Shown one piece after another: positions 41,323 to 48,240 of a stretch of DNA of 55,094 nt. Source of the DNA: a virus; the IMG/VR virus record IMGVR_UViG_3300020074_000024, positions 1 to 55,094 of that record. One strand, written 5' to 3'. The notes below the pieces were generated by a model. The model did not search any database. It saw only the letters and a list, made by a program, of their open reading frames with translations, and was not told the DNA's origin. Numbering within the stretch: position 1 is the stretch's first letter; every line of letters begins with the position of its first letter. A program made the translations under genes and the position numbers.

Positions 41323-41999
41323 AGCTCCTCCCAGGGCCATTCATCGAGCAGGCCCTTGGCTTCCACTTGTCTGTCGGCAAGGCAGTGTTGCTTCTGCTTG
41401 CCAAGTCGCATGTACACGTCCCCGTCCCTGGCGCTGCGCTTGAGGCGATGGACGTGCAGCCCGTGATAAGGCCGTTTGTAGCTGTTGAAGTAATGAAAAA
41501 GCGCCTTGTCATGCAGCGCGAGGTCAAATGACTCAGGGCATTCAAAAGGGTACTCGCCGTTCCAAGCGTCTGTCAACGGGAAGAGCGCCGCCCGGTTGAA
41601 CACGTCGTCAAGCAAGATAAAGTCCTGGCCCTGCTGTTCAATCGTCACCAGCTTGGTCATGCCCATTCGCGCAGGCATGTCCTGGGACAGTATCTCGTCA
41701 ATGCCGCTGGGATAGTATATCTCGTCGCCGTCCACCTGGAAGCCCCAGGTGAACCCCTCCCTGATCGCCTGCTGCGCCAAATCACCACGAATCCCGCCGA
41801 GCTTTCGGGCATCGCACTCCCCGTACTGAGTCAGCCTGGCCCAGGGCTCAAACTGCTGAACACTCGCCACGGTAGCATCGGTTGACCCCGTATCGCCAAC
41901 AAAGCAAGCGGAGAACCTGTGCAGCGAGGAGAGAATGGCGTGAATGAAAAACTCCTCGTTGCGTATCATCAGCAAGGGAGCTATACTTGCGGGAACCAC
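41313..41999 (-). CDS. GT2-like glycosyltransferase, 228 aa
   Basis: GTG at 41999. GT-A pattern: APLLMIRNEEFFIHAIL, FVGDTGSTDATVA, then FTWGFQVDGDEIYYP with the metal-binding DGD and a late H-x-L region with HGLHVHRLKR. Substrate unknown. One exact and one near-exact GAATGAAAA site lie in it, in different codon phases. One of four glycosyltransferase genes in the window. Confidence 0.75.
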   Translation of the reverse strand: MVPASIAPLLMIRNEEFFIHAILSSLHRFSACFVGDTGSTDATVASVQQFEPWARLTQYGECDARKLGGIRGDLAQQAIREGFTWGFQVDGDEIYYPSGIDEILSQDMPARMGMTKLVTIEQQGQDFILLDDVFNRAALFPLTDAWNGEYPFECPESFDLALHDKALFHYFNSYKRPYHGLHVHRLKRSARDGDVYMRLGKQKQHCLADRQVEAKGLLDEWPWEELCR

Positions 42000-42346
42000 T
42001 CGACCTCACAGCACTGCACGTAGCCGAACGGCGCGGTCGTGCCTGCGCCGACCACGCTCTCCACGTCGCCTGAGTGTATGGTCAGTCGCACCCTCTCCAG
42101 TCCAGAACATGACACGGCGTAAAGGCCCGATGCATTGATGGTGTTGGCCATCTCCCTGTCGTCGAGGCTTATCGCCGCAATGGGATACCAGACCGACCCG
42201 TCCAGTGCGCCAAAGACACGGATGACCGGCGACATCTTGCTCACGACCTGCAACAGGAGCGCGGCCCGCCCATCCACCACATAATCGGCAGAGACCCCCG
42301 CGTCCGTCTTACCGAAAAGTTGCTTAACGTCTGTCTGCCACTTCAT
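41981..42346 (-). CDS. Hypothetical beta-rich virion-region protein, 121 aa
   Basis: ATG at 42346 behind GGAGGGGGAC, which begins right after a terminator T-run. Strand-rich (AALLLQVVSK, VIRVFGALDGSVWYPIAAI, GLERVRLTIHSGD), with Cys pairs near the end. No family recognised; a capsid-associated beta protein is possible from its place before the protease-scaffold. Confidence 0.5.
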   Translation of the reverse strand: MKWQTDVKQLFGKTDAGVSADYVVDGRAALLLQVVSKMSPVIRVFGALDGSVWYPIAAISLDDREMANTINASGLYAVSCSGLERVRLTIHSGDVESVVGAGTTAPFGYVQCCEVEWFPQV

Positions 42347-42356
42347 GTCCCCCTCC

Positions 42357-42390
42357 AAAAAGAAAAGAGCCGCGAGTTGGCTCGCGGCTC
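42357..42390 (-). terminator. Intrinsic terminator at the left edge of the moron-like cassette
   Basis: GAGCCGCGAG, 4-nt loop, CTCGCGGCTC (42367-42390), then TTTTCTTTTT on the minus strand. It starts about where a transcript from P7 would begin and ends at the ribosome site of the next gene. As all late genes to 8.8 kb lie downstream, read-through or antitermination is needed unless another promoter exists. Confidence 0.8.
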
Positions 42391-42397
42391 TATCCTT

Positions 42398-42425
42398 AGT
42401 ATAGGGAAAACTATTTACTTGTCAA
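42398..42425 (-). promoter_or_regulatory. Promoter-like element P7 ahead of the terminator
   Basis: TTGACA (42420-42425), 16-bp spacer, TATACT (42398-42403). Unlike the other promoters it has no extended -10 and no conserved spacer. Expected start is near 42391, so the transcript would open with the terminator hairpin. Confidence 0.55.
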
Positions 42426-42683
42426 ATTGGGTAAAGTCCACCGAATGCTCATTGCTTTCCCCCCTTCACGATTCTCACGACCGGCGCCCCTTGCTTGCGG
42501 AACCCCTCGATTATGTTTCTCACTGGGCTCCTCTCTACGCAACAGAATGCCGTCGCGCACCGGCACAATACACAAGACGTCGCCGGGCTTCACGTACTCC
42601 GTGAGGTAGTCACCGCGGATGCGAATCATGACAGTGTTCTTGGCGTCACCGGCAGCGTAGGTGGTTACTGTAGTCTTTCTCAT
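42411..42683 (-). CDS. AbrB-like small DNA-binding protein, 90 aa
   Basis: ATG overlaps the DUF6166-like stop (ATGA). Residues about 15-50 read TVMIRIRGDYLTEYVKPGD then LCIVPVRDGILLRRE, the swapped-hairpin AbrB/MazE pattern with its K-P-G-D turn. The C-terminal 35 residues are basic and disordered. It is probably a transcription regulator of the cassette; no toxin partner of MazF type is adjacent. Confidence 0.6.
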   Translation of the reverse strand: MRKTTVTTYAAGDAKNTVMIRIRGDYLTEYVKPGDVLCIVPVRDGILLRREEPSEKHNRGVPQARGAGRENREGGKAMSIRWTLPNLTSK

Positions 42684-43150
42684 TTGACCTCCTTCCACTC
42701 GCAGCCAGTGTATCGCCAGCGGGTGTCCGGGTGAGCCTTGACCATCTTCGCCAAAGTCCCGGAGTCGAGCTTCCAAGACAAGCTCGGAGATAGCCACGCA
42801 ATGACGCCCCACTTGAACGCCTGGTATCTCTCCAGGGCGAACTGCTTGCCGTACTCCTTGCACAGGATTGCCAGGGCCAATTGCGCGGGCCCACTGCCCC
42901 CGTATCCCCAATTGAACTCAGTCGAGTGGTTGACCACATTGCGGAACAGGGGCAGGGGCTCGCCGTTGACCGTCACCTCTTTGTCGAAGGCCCCGTGTAC
43001 GATACCTTCGTACACGTTGCCAAATGTGTATGCCCCATCAGCGAAGCCGGTGGCGTCGCCCACATCAGGCATTTCCGGCTCAAACTCCCAAGGCTCCGGC
43101 ACAACCGAGTGGTCAGCGTCCGGGTCATGAAGATAAGAGATACCGTCCAT
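42680..43150 (-). CDS. DUF6166-like protein, 156 aa
   Basis: First gene under promoter P6. Residues about 45-115 show YEGIVHG......VNGEPL......VVNHSTEFNWGYGGSGPAQLALAIL, then A...YQAFKWGVIAWL. The FxWGYGGSGPAQLALA core is the signature of DUF6166 proteins of phages and plasmids, whose function is unknown. Together with the AbrB-like gene it forms a two-gene cassette bounded by terminators. Confidence 0.8.
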   Translation of the reverse strand: MDGISYLHDPDADHSVVPEPWEFEPEMPDVGDATGFADGAYTFGNVYEGIVHGAFDKEVTVNGEPLPLFRNVVNHSTEFNWGYGGSGPAQLALAILCKEYGKQFALERYQAFKWGVIAWLSPSLSWKLDSGTLAKMVKAHPDTRWRYTGCEWKEVK

Positions 43151-43178
43151 TTTACCCCTCCTTCTCTAATCTAACTAT

Positions 43179-43207
43179 AGTATAGCATATATTGCCTAGT
43201 TTGTCAA
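43179..43207 (-). promoter_or_regulatory. Sigma-70 promoter P6 (moron-like cassette)
   Basis: TTGACA (43202-43207), 17-bp spacer, extended -10 TGC-TATACT (43179-43184). Sequence from the AAAACGC flank to the -10 is nearly the same as P2 and P5. The first ATG is 29 bp below the -10. Confidence 0.85.
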
Positions 43208-43234
43208 GCGTTTTGACAAAGATTGGCCGACGAG

Positions 43235-43258
43235 TTTTCTAATATTAACATTAGAAAA
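43235..43258. promoter_or_regulatory. Operator-like inverted repeat IR7
   Basis: Perfect 9-bp arms TTTTCTAAT and ATTAGAAAA around ATTAAC. It lies 27 bp upstream of the P6 -35 and its right arm overlaps the T-run of the terminator at 43255-43280. Confidence 0.7.
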
Positions 43259-43280
43259 AAAGAGGGGGTTCTACCCCCTC
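43255..43280 (-). terminator. Intrinsic terminator upstream of the moron-like cassette
   Basis: GAGGGGG, 5-nt loop, CCCCCTC followed by seven T on the minus strand. The stop codon of the zinc-ribbon gene falls in the loop. The 120-bp space 43151-43270 holds only this terminator, IR7 and P6. Confidence 0.8.
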
Positions 43281-43540
43281 ATGCCGAGCCGCTTCATCAG
43301 CGTCTCCAGGTCGATCAGCACCCCTTCGTGCTTCTTCCTGTTGTACAGCTCCAAATGCCAGTGGCCGTCAATCAGGACAGCCCTGGCAAGTTTCGCCTCC
43401 CCACTACTGATAAAGCCGTTCCCTTGCACGCTCCAGTCGCCAGTGGTGCGCCGAGGGCGCTTGCAGACAGGGCAACAGTGGACGTCACCGTCCAGAGCGT
43501 AACTGATGACCAGCCCGCAGGCACTACACTGCCACGTCAT
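43271..43540 (-). CDS. Zinc-ribbon protein, 89 aa
   Basis: Starts MTWQCSACGLVISYALDG followed by DVHCCPVCKRPRR: a complete two-knuckle zinc ribbon. The rest is beta-helix-alpha (AVLIDGHWHLELYNRKKHEGVLIDLETLMKRL). Function unknown. Its end overlaps a terminator. Confidence 0.6.
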   Translation of the reverse strand: MTWQCSACGLVISYALDGDVHCCPVCKRPRRTTGDWSVQGNGFISSGEAKLARAVLIDGHWHLELYNRKKHEGVLIDLETLMKRLGMRG

Positions 43541-43742
43541 CGTCCGGCTTGCTCAGGAAAGAGAGCAGTGCCTTCACGGAGACAAGCCCGCCAAATAACC
43601 CCATGAGCATCATCGCCATGAGGCCAAGGCAGCCGGGCGGCTTGTCAACTTCGGCGCGCCTGTAGTAGACCAGGGCCTTGAACGAGCCGTACACGAAATA
43701 CAATACCGGGAACACCAACAACCCTGCCAAAAACTGAATCAT
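43524..43742 (-). CDS. Small membrane protein with two spans, 72 aa
   Basis: ATG in a TGATG overlap with GGAGG upstream. Hydrophobic segments at about 2-22 (IQFLAGLLVFPVLYFVYGSF) and 40-58 (LMAMMLMGLFGGLVSV) with a basic loop between and an acidic tail. It could be a holin-like or superinfection protein, but it sits among head genes and no specific role can be argued. Confidence 0.5.
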   Translation of the reverse strand: MIQFLAGLLVFPVLYFVYGSFKALVYYRRAEVDKPPGCLGLMAMMLMGLFGGLVSVKALLSFLSKPDDDVAV

Positions 43743-43963
43743 CAATCCTCCATAATCTCGGCTCTGAGGTACGCCCCGTCATACCTCTGCGGCGCACCTT
43801 CGATGGCTTTGCGTACAGCGGCCTCGTCCTTGCGGTCTATGTCGCGCAGCATGTTATCCAGGATTCGCCTGGCAATTACCGTATCTGCCTTAAGGGGCGG
43901 GAATGTGACAAAGCCAAGTGTCACCGGCCCGTCCGCGCTTGTTGTTTCAAAACGAATCCGCAT
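43742..43963 (-). CDS. Hypothetical protein, 73 aa
   Basis: ATG at 43963 overlaps the portal gene end by 17 bp. Beta-rich start (MRIRFETTSADGPVTLGFVTF), then charged helices (IARRILDNMLRDIDRKDEAAVRKAI). Not recognised. Confidence 0.5.
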   Translation of the reverse strand: MRIRFETTSADGPVTLGFVTFPPLKADTVIARRILDNMLRDIDRKDEAAVRKAIEGAPQRYDGAYLRAEIMED

Positions 43964-46259
43964 AGCTAGACCCTCCTTCAGTGTACAGATTGAACCCTCC
44001 TACCTGAATCATATTTTGAAAATTGTCCCACATAGCATCAACATCATGCTTTTTAGGGCTTTTTGACACAAGCGTTAACTTGCCCACGGATTGCTTGAAT
44101 TGCTTCTCAGTTATCCCTTTCCATCGCGCGAGCTTTTCGGGCGTAAATTGGGCGAACTCGCGTCGGTTGCTGGCGGGATAACGCACCCATAGCGCCACAA
44201 CATTCTTCCCGCTCACTATCTTGCGCCCGTTGTCGGCGTGCCCGTGGTCTATGGCCCACAGCTTGCCCTTACTGTCAAATATGTAATTGCCGCCATGCCT
44301 GTCGCCGTTCCCCATTACAATGTCCAGCGCAAGCATATCCTCAGCCCTGCTCCTGTTGTCCTTCAAGGACTTCTCCAGGTTGTCAACGTAGTCGGCAACT
44401 TTGGCGTTCTCAACAAAATACTGCACCGTCCCTTTGTTCCCCTGAAACGTCAGCTCCTTTGTTTCCGGGACAACGGGGTCATCGGGGTTAAGCATCTTCG
44501 CTACCCTGTATGCGGCAATTTCATTGTTTGCATTGTGTCCATATGCATTGTCCGCGTCCTTGTAAACCCCAGAGCCGTCACCGGCCAGCCCAACAACATA
44601 CGAGTAGTTGATGCCCCCACCGAGCTTCTTCGACGTAGCGACCTCAGTGGCCCTGCCAAAGGCGGTCCCTCTAGGCGCAGCCACCGCCGCTGCGTGACCG
44701 GCAGGATTGCGATGAATCCCGCCACCGGGCCGGCTTCCTCCCCTGTGTCCAGGCCTGCCTTCATGTCCCCAGTTACCGCTGCCAGGGCCACCCTTCTCGC
44801 CAAGCAATCTCTCGGCCTTGCGGTCGAGCAAGCTACCAAAGGCCTCATTCCATGAGCGAATCGAGGCAACAATTTGCCTTTTCCGCCACTCAGGCAATTC
44901 CTCATAGTCCGCTGCCTTTGTCTCCTCTGGAGCTTCGCTAGACACGTCGGTCACGGTCTCCTCAGTCTCCTGTGGGACAATCACCGCCGCGTCCAGTTCC
45001 TCCTCAGTCAAACAGTTCTCCCTGGCCAGGATGCGCAGCGCAACCTCTTTGGGCAAAAGTCCCGTCTCCATACCCTGCGGTGGCGACCAGAGCTTGGTCA
45101 CATAGTCGCCCCAAGCCCCTGCCAGTTGGGCTCTGTGCAAATCCCCGGCGTCGTCCTGCTCATCAAAGACAAACTCTGCCCCTTCGGGGAGCACTTCGTA
45201 GTTGAGCGCCCTCTCCAGGATACGCAGAATCTCACCAACGCCCTTCCCCTGCCCTTTGAGGTGTTGAACCTCACCGACAGCCTTGGTGGAGCCGGTGTGT
45301 GTAAACAGCCAAAACTCCCCGGCGTCCACGCCAGCGCAAGCGGACAGTGTCTTCACATACGTCTCAACTACATCCTTGCGGGTGAAGCTAGCAGGCGGCT
45401 CGCTGAAGGGAACCCACTTCACATCCACGCCCGGCCCCATCTCGTTGTTAGAAGCCAGCCACAGAAGTTTCTTGAATGTCAAGTCTCGGCTGCCCCTGTT
45501 CGCCTTCCACAAGTCAAGGGCGTCCTTGACCTGCTGCTGGTTCATGCCCGTCACCGCCGCAATGCCCTCAGGCGGCATATCGTCCAGGGCGTCTTCTTCG
45601 TACTTGTGTAAAGCAAGAAGCAGCGAGATGGTGCGGATAGCCCTGCTCACCAAAGACACGCCCGTCCAGTGAGTGGCCTCTACATCGGAGGGCATAGACG
45701 TTCTGTGAACCACGTCCCTGCTCCGCAGGGGAACAACCCTTCCAGCCGATGTGTAGTACACCAAGTCGCCGTCAGTGCCAGGAGGAAACCCCGACTCGCC
45801 CCTGAAGCGACAGTTAGCGATGTCCAGATAGGCAAGCCCTGTTACAGGGCCGTTCTTGCTGGTGCGGCCCTTCTCAAACAACGCCCCCCTGTCCTGAGTC
45901 AAAAAGCAGCGCACCCACCGCTTCAGTTCTGTGTCCCAGCCGGCGCCCTCTCCAGCAGACAGCAACATCTCCGTGGCCTGCTGAGCCAGGCGCGGCTTGC
46001 CAGTGACCTTCCATGCCGTGGTCGCCACCCTGCTGACGATGGTGTAAATCACCCCTGCCAGCAAAGGCTCCTCCAGCCAAACGTCCCTGAGCCGCTTGTC
46101 TCTCTCCACCGTCCCTGCTGGCGGCAATTGCCCGACCTTGCCCGCCAACATGGACATCATCATGAATGCCTGCCCGACATCCCCATCAAAGCGGCTCTGG
46201 ACGAACTCAGGCCGTTTGGCTTTCGTTAGTTGCCTCTGTATCCATTCCTGATAGCCCAT
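43947..46259 (-). CDS. Portal protein fused to a PI3/PI4-kinase-like domain, 770 aa
   Basis: ATG behind GGGGGAAG. Residues about 1-430 are a phage portal (MLAGKVGQLPPA, EPLLAGVIYTIVSRVATTAWKV, RDVVHRTSMPSDVEATHWTGVSLVSRAIR). Residues 489-513 are a Gly-rich linker with GGPGSGNWGHEGRPG and GGSRPGGG. Residues about 545-740 look like a PI3/PI4-kinase-type catalytic domain: VYKDAD with a candidate ATP-binding Lys567, NNEIAAY with Glu580, GNGDRHGGN with Asp653, His655 and Asn658, and IDHG with Asp671. Portals normally end near 450-500 residues, so this is an added cargo or enzyme domain. It could phosphorylate a host or virion target; substrate unknown. Note that the linker resembles those of phage MuF-type proteins with toxic C-termini. 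Confidence 0.85.
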   Translation of the reverse strand: MGYQEWIQRQLTKAKRPEFVQSRFDGDVGQAFMMMSMLAGKVGQLPPAGTVERDKRLRDVWLEEPLLAGVIYTIVSRVATTAWKVTGKPRLAQQATEMLLSAGEGAGWDTELKRWVRCFLTQDRGALFEKGRTSKNGPVTGLAYLDIANCRFRGESGFPPGTDGDLVYYTSAGRVVPLRSRDVVHRTSMPSDVEATHWTGVSLVSRAIRTISLLLALHKYEEDALDDMPPEGIAAVTGMNQQQVKDALDLWKANRGSRDLTFKKLLWLASNNEMGPGVDVKWVPFSEPPASFTRKDVVETYVKTLSACAGVDAGEFWLFTHTGSTKAVGEVQHLKGQGKGVGEILRILERALNYEVLPEGAEFVFDEQDDAGDLHRAQLAGAWGDYVTKLWSPPQGMETGLLPKEVALRILARENCLTEEELDAAVIVPQETEETVTDVSSEAPEETKAADYEELPEWRKRQIVASIRSWNEAFGSLLDRKAERLLGEKGGPGSGNWGHEGRPGHRGGSRPGGGIHRNPAGHAAAVAAPRGTAFGRATEVATSKKLGGGINYSYVVGLAGDGSGVYKDADNAYGHNANNEIAAYRVAKMLNPDDPVVPETKELTFQGNKGTVQYFVENAKVADYVDNLEKSLKDNRSRAEDMLALDIVMGNGDRHGGNYIFDSKGKLWAIDHGHADNGRKIVSGKNVVALWVRYPASNRREFAQFTPEKLARWKGITEKQFKQSVGKLTLVSKSPKKHDVDAMWDNFQNMIQVGGFNLYTEGGSSYADSF

Positions 46260-46461
46260 GCTTCCCCCAACGTTCGCTGTATCTCGCTTCCCTATCCTCG
46301 TCTATGTCCAGGCCGTGTAAAAGACAGATTTGCTCAGCCGCCCAGTCCTCTACCCGCCAGCCGAAGCGCTCGAATGAAAATAACAGACGATACCACGTCA
46401 ACACAACCCAAGCCGCAACCCCGCTGAGTAAGAATCTAATTTTGCTATTAGATTTACTCAC
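46207..46461 (-). CDS. Small membrane-anchored protein, 84 aa
   Basis: GTG overlaps the large terminase stop. One hydrophobic segment (about 8-28, IRFLLSGVAAWVVLTWYRLLF) and an acidic-basic C-terminal part. It overlaps the portal gene by 53 bp. Its first codons contain inverted repeat IR8 and it has one GAATGAAAA site. Function unknown. Confidence 0.5.
   Translation of the reverse strand: MSKSNSKIRFLLSGVAAWVVLTWYRLLFSFERFGWRVEDWAAEQICLLHGLDIDEDREARYSERWGKHGLSGMDTEATNESQTA
46433..46454. promoter_or_regulatory. Operator-like inverted repeat IR8
   Basis: Perfect 8-bp arms AATCTAAT and ATTAGATT around TTTGCT, with GTAA/TTAC extending the symmetry. It covers codons 3-10 of the small gene that follows the large terminase. 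Confidence 0.65.
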
Positions 46462-47747
46462 GCCATGAATCCCCCACCGCCGCCATCGTCGTCCATCGCG
46501 TAGCGGAGGGCGTCAACCCGGTGGAATGTCTCCTTGTCCTGTATCTTTTCCGTCGGCTTGCCGTCAGTCCCCAAGGTACGCTGGTATGATTGTACGTCAT
46601 CTATCAGCCCAGGACAACTACGGAAGACGAACAGCCTATCTTGCCCCCACAGCGCGTTGAGCCTATCTATCCCCGATTCTACTGATGACACAACAGGCGG
46701 GTCAAGCGGGACCCCACACGCTCTCCAGTCCATCCGGGACTGTGTTTCGGATTTACTGCCGCCCTTCCAGACAACGACTCTCTCAGCCCGTGCGTGTTGC
46801 AGTGCCCTGGCCGAATGCTCAGCCGTTGTCAGCCCGCCGGAAAGTGTCTCGCGATACACGTAGAATGCCCTGCGCTCCCTGTCCTCAGCCACCCATACCA
46901 AGGCAGTGTTCGCACCGCCAAAGTCCACCCCTACTCGACGTGGCCACTCAGGTGGGACGTCGAAGGGCTCGACTGCGTGCCGCGCTTCCTGAAACTTGCT
47001 GAACACTAGCCACTCAGGGCGCTCGAATTGCCCGTCGTAGAACATCCTGAACTTGGAGTGGCTCACAGTGCTTCTGGCTCTCTCGTACTCAGCGGCGGGA
47101 AAGGCCGGATTGACTATACTTGGCGCTTGACAGACAAAGTAATTGGGGTCTCCACTCCTGGCCCTGTCCAAGACTTCGTGCTTCAGCCAATTCACCGCAT
47201 AAGGAGTCGTGCCCCCGAAAAACCTCCCCTGGGAGAGGCTAAGGCGTCGCAAGATAGCCTGCCAGGAGTCCAGCCTGAAAGACGGCTGGCCTATCTCGTC
47301 ACCAATCACCGCCTGAACGGTAGCTGACTCTAGCCCGCCCGGACTTTCGGCAGACCGCAGGATGACGCGGCCCCACATGGGGTCACTCGCCCGTTCAGCC
47401 CAAAATCTCCCAGTGTTCGGGTCGCGCAGTTCCAGCACTTTGTCCCCAGACCAATACTTCCCCATCTTCATGCCGTACACAAACACTTCCAGCATCGCCG
47501 GTAGCATCTTGAGCTTGAACAGGTCGTAGGTCGCCGTGACCGCCAGGTAGTCCCCCTTGCCCCTGCCCTTGTAGCCGTCAAGCCCGTATATCTCCCTGTA
47601 GAGAATCCAGGGGAGAAAAGTAGTCTTCCCGCCCTGCGTCCCGATAATCAGGAATGAAAAACGGGCCTGCGAATCCCAAAGCGACTCCTGGGCCTTGTGC
47701 AACCTGAGGCGAACCCCGCCGTCCTCGAATCCCCATAACGGCTTCAC
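46458..47747 (-). CDS. terL: Large terminase subunit
   Basis: A 429-residue packaging motor. ATPase: adenine motif LHKAQESLWDSQ, Walker A GTQGGKTT (36-43), Walker B AVIGDEIG with Asp150-Glu151, and coupling region FFGGTTP. Nuclease: VGVDFGG (Asp275) and a late FHRVDALRYA. GTG start in a GTGA overlap with the small subunit. Length and motifs are complete. One GAATGAAAA site precedes the Walker A codons. Confidence 0.95.
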   Translation of the reverse strand: MKPLWGFEDGGVRLRLHKAQESLWDSQARFSFLIIGTQGGKTTFLPWILYREIYGLDGYKGRGKGDYLAVTATYDLFKLKMLPAMLEVFVYGMKMGKYWSGDKVLELRDPNTGRFWAERASDPMWGRVILRSAESPGGLESATVQAVIGDEIGQPSFRLDSWQAILRRLSLSQGRFFGGTTPYAVNWLKHEVLDRARSGDPNYFVCQAPSIVNPAFPAAEYERARSTVSHSKFRMFYDGQFERPEWLVFSKFQEARHAVEPFDVPPEWPRRVGVDFGGANTALVWVAEDRERRAFYVYRETLSGGLTTAEHSARALQHARAERVVVWKGGSKSETQSRMDWRACGVPLDPPVVSSVESGIDRLNALWGQDRLFVFRSCPGLIDDVQSYQRTLGTDGKPTEKIQDKETFHRVDALRYAMDDDGGGGGFMA

Positions 47748-48187
47748 GTGGGCCTTTCCACAAAGACTGGCATGGAGAGGCCAGGAATGACCTCTCCATC
47801 CGCGTCAGCCATGCGGTGCTGGGCCACGGTGGGCGCGTCCAGCCCCAAGAGCCTGGCCCTGCGCTCCATGATTCGCAGAACGCGGTCAATCGCCCCAAGG
47901 TTTCCGTCTCGAACCTGCCCCCAGACAGAGAGCAGCATACGGTCTAGCCGCTCAATCTCTATCTTCCTGACCTCTTGGGCAGGCTCTTCGATGATGGCCT
48001 GCATCGCCCTCACGACCGCCTTGTGGGCCCCGGTGGCGCTTGCGTAACGCAGTTTGCTCGCAATATCCTCGTAGGTGGCCCCCGCCTTTCGCAGCTCCAA
48101 CGCCTGCCTCTGGCGTTCCTTCGCCTGAATCCTCCGAGGACTTGACGCGCTCTCCCCTTTCCCTCGTCCCGGATTTATACTCGCCAT
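47744..48187 (-). CDS. terS: Small terminase subunit
   Basis: 147 residues, ATG behind GAGAGGG. N-terminal helix-turn-helix (ALELRKAGATYEDIASKLRYASATGAHK), a central helical hairpin (RKIEIERLDRMLLSVW, GAIDRVLRIMERRARLLGL) and a loose C-terminus. This is the usual TerS plan, and it overlaps terL. It recognises the packaging site and regulates the motor. Confidence 0.8.
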   Translation of the reverse strand: MASINPGRGKGESASSPRRIQAKERQRQALELRKAGATYEDIASKLRYASATGAHKAVVRAMQAIIEEPAQEVRKIEIERLDRMLLSVWGQVRDGNLGAIDRVLRIMERRARLLGLDAPTVAQHRMADADGEVIPGLSMPVFVERPT

Positions 48188-48240
48188 GTATGCCCTCTCA
48201 CCTGCCCTTCGTAAGCAGCAAGTAACGGTTTACCCACTGG

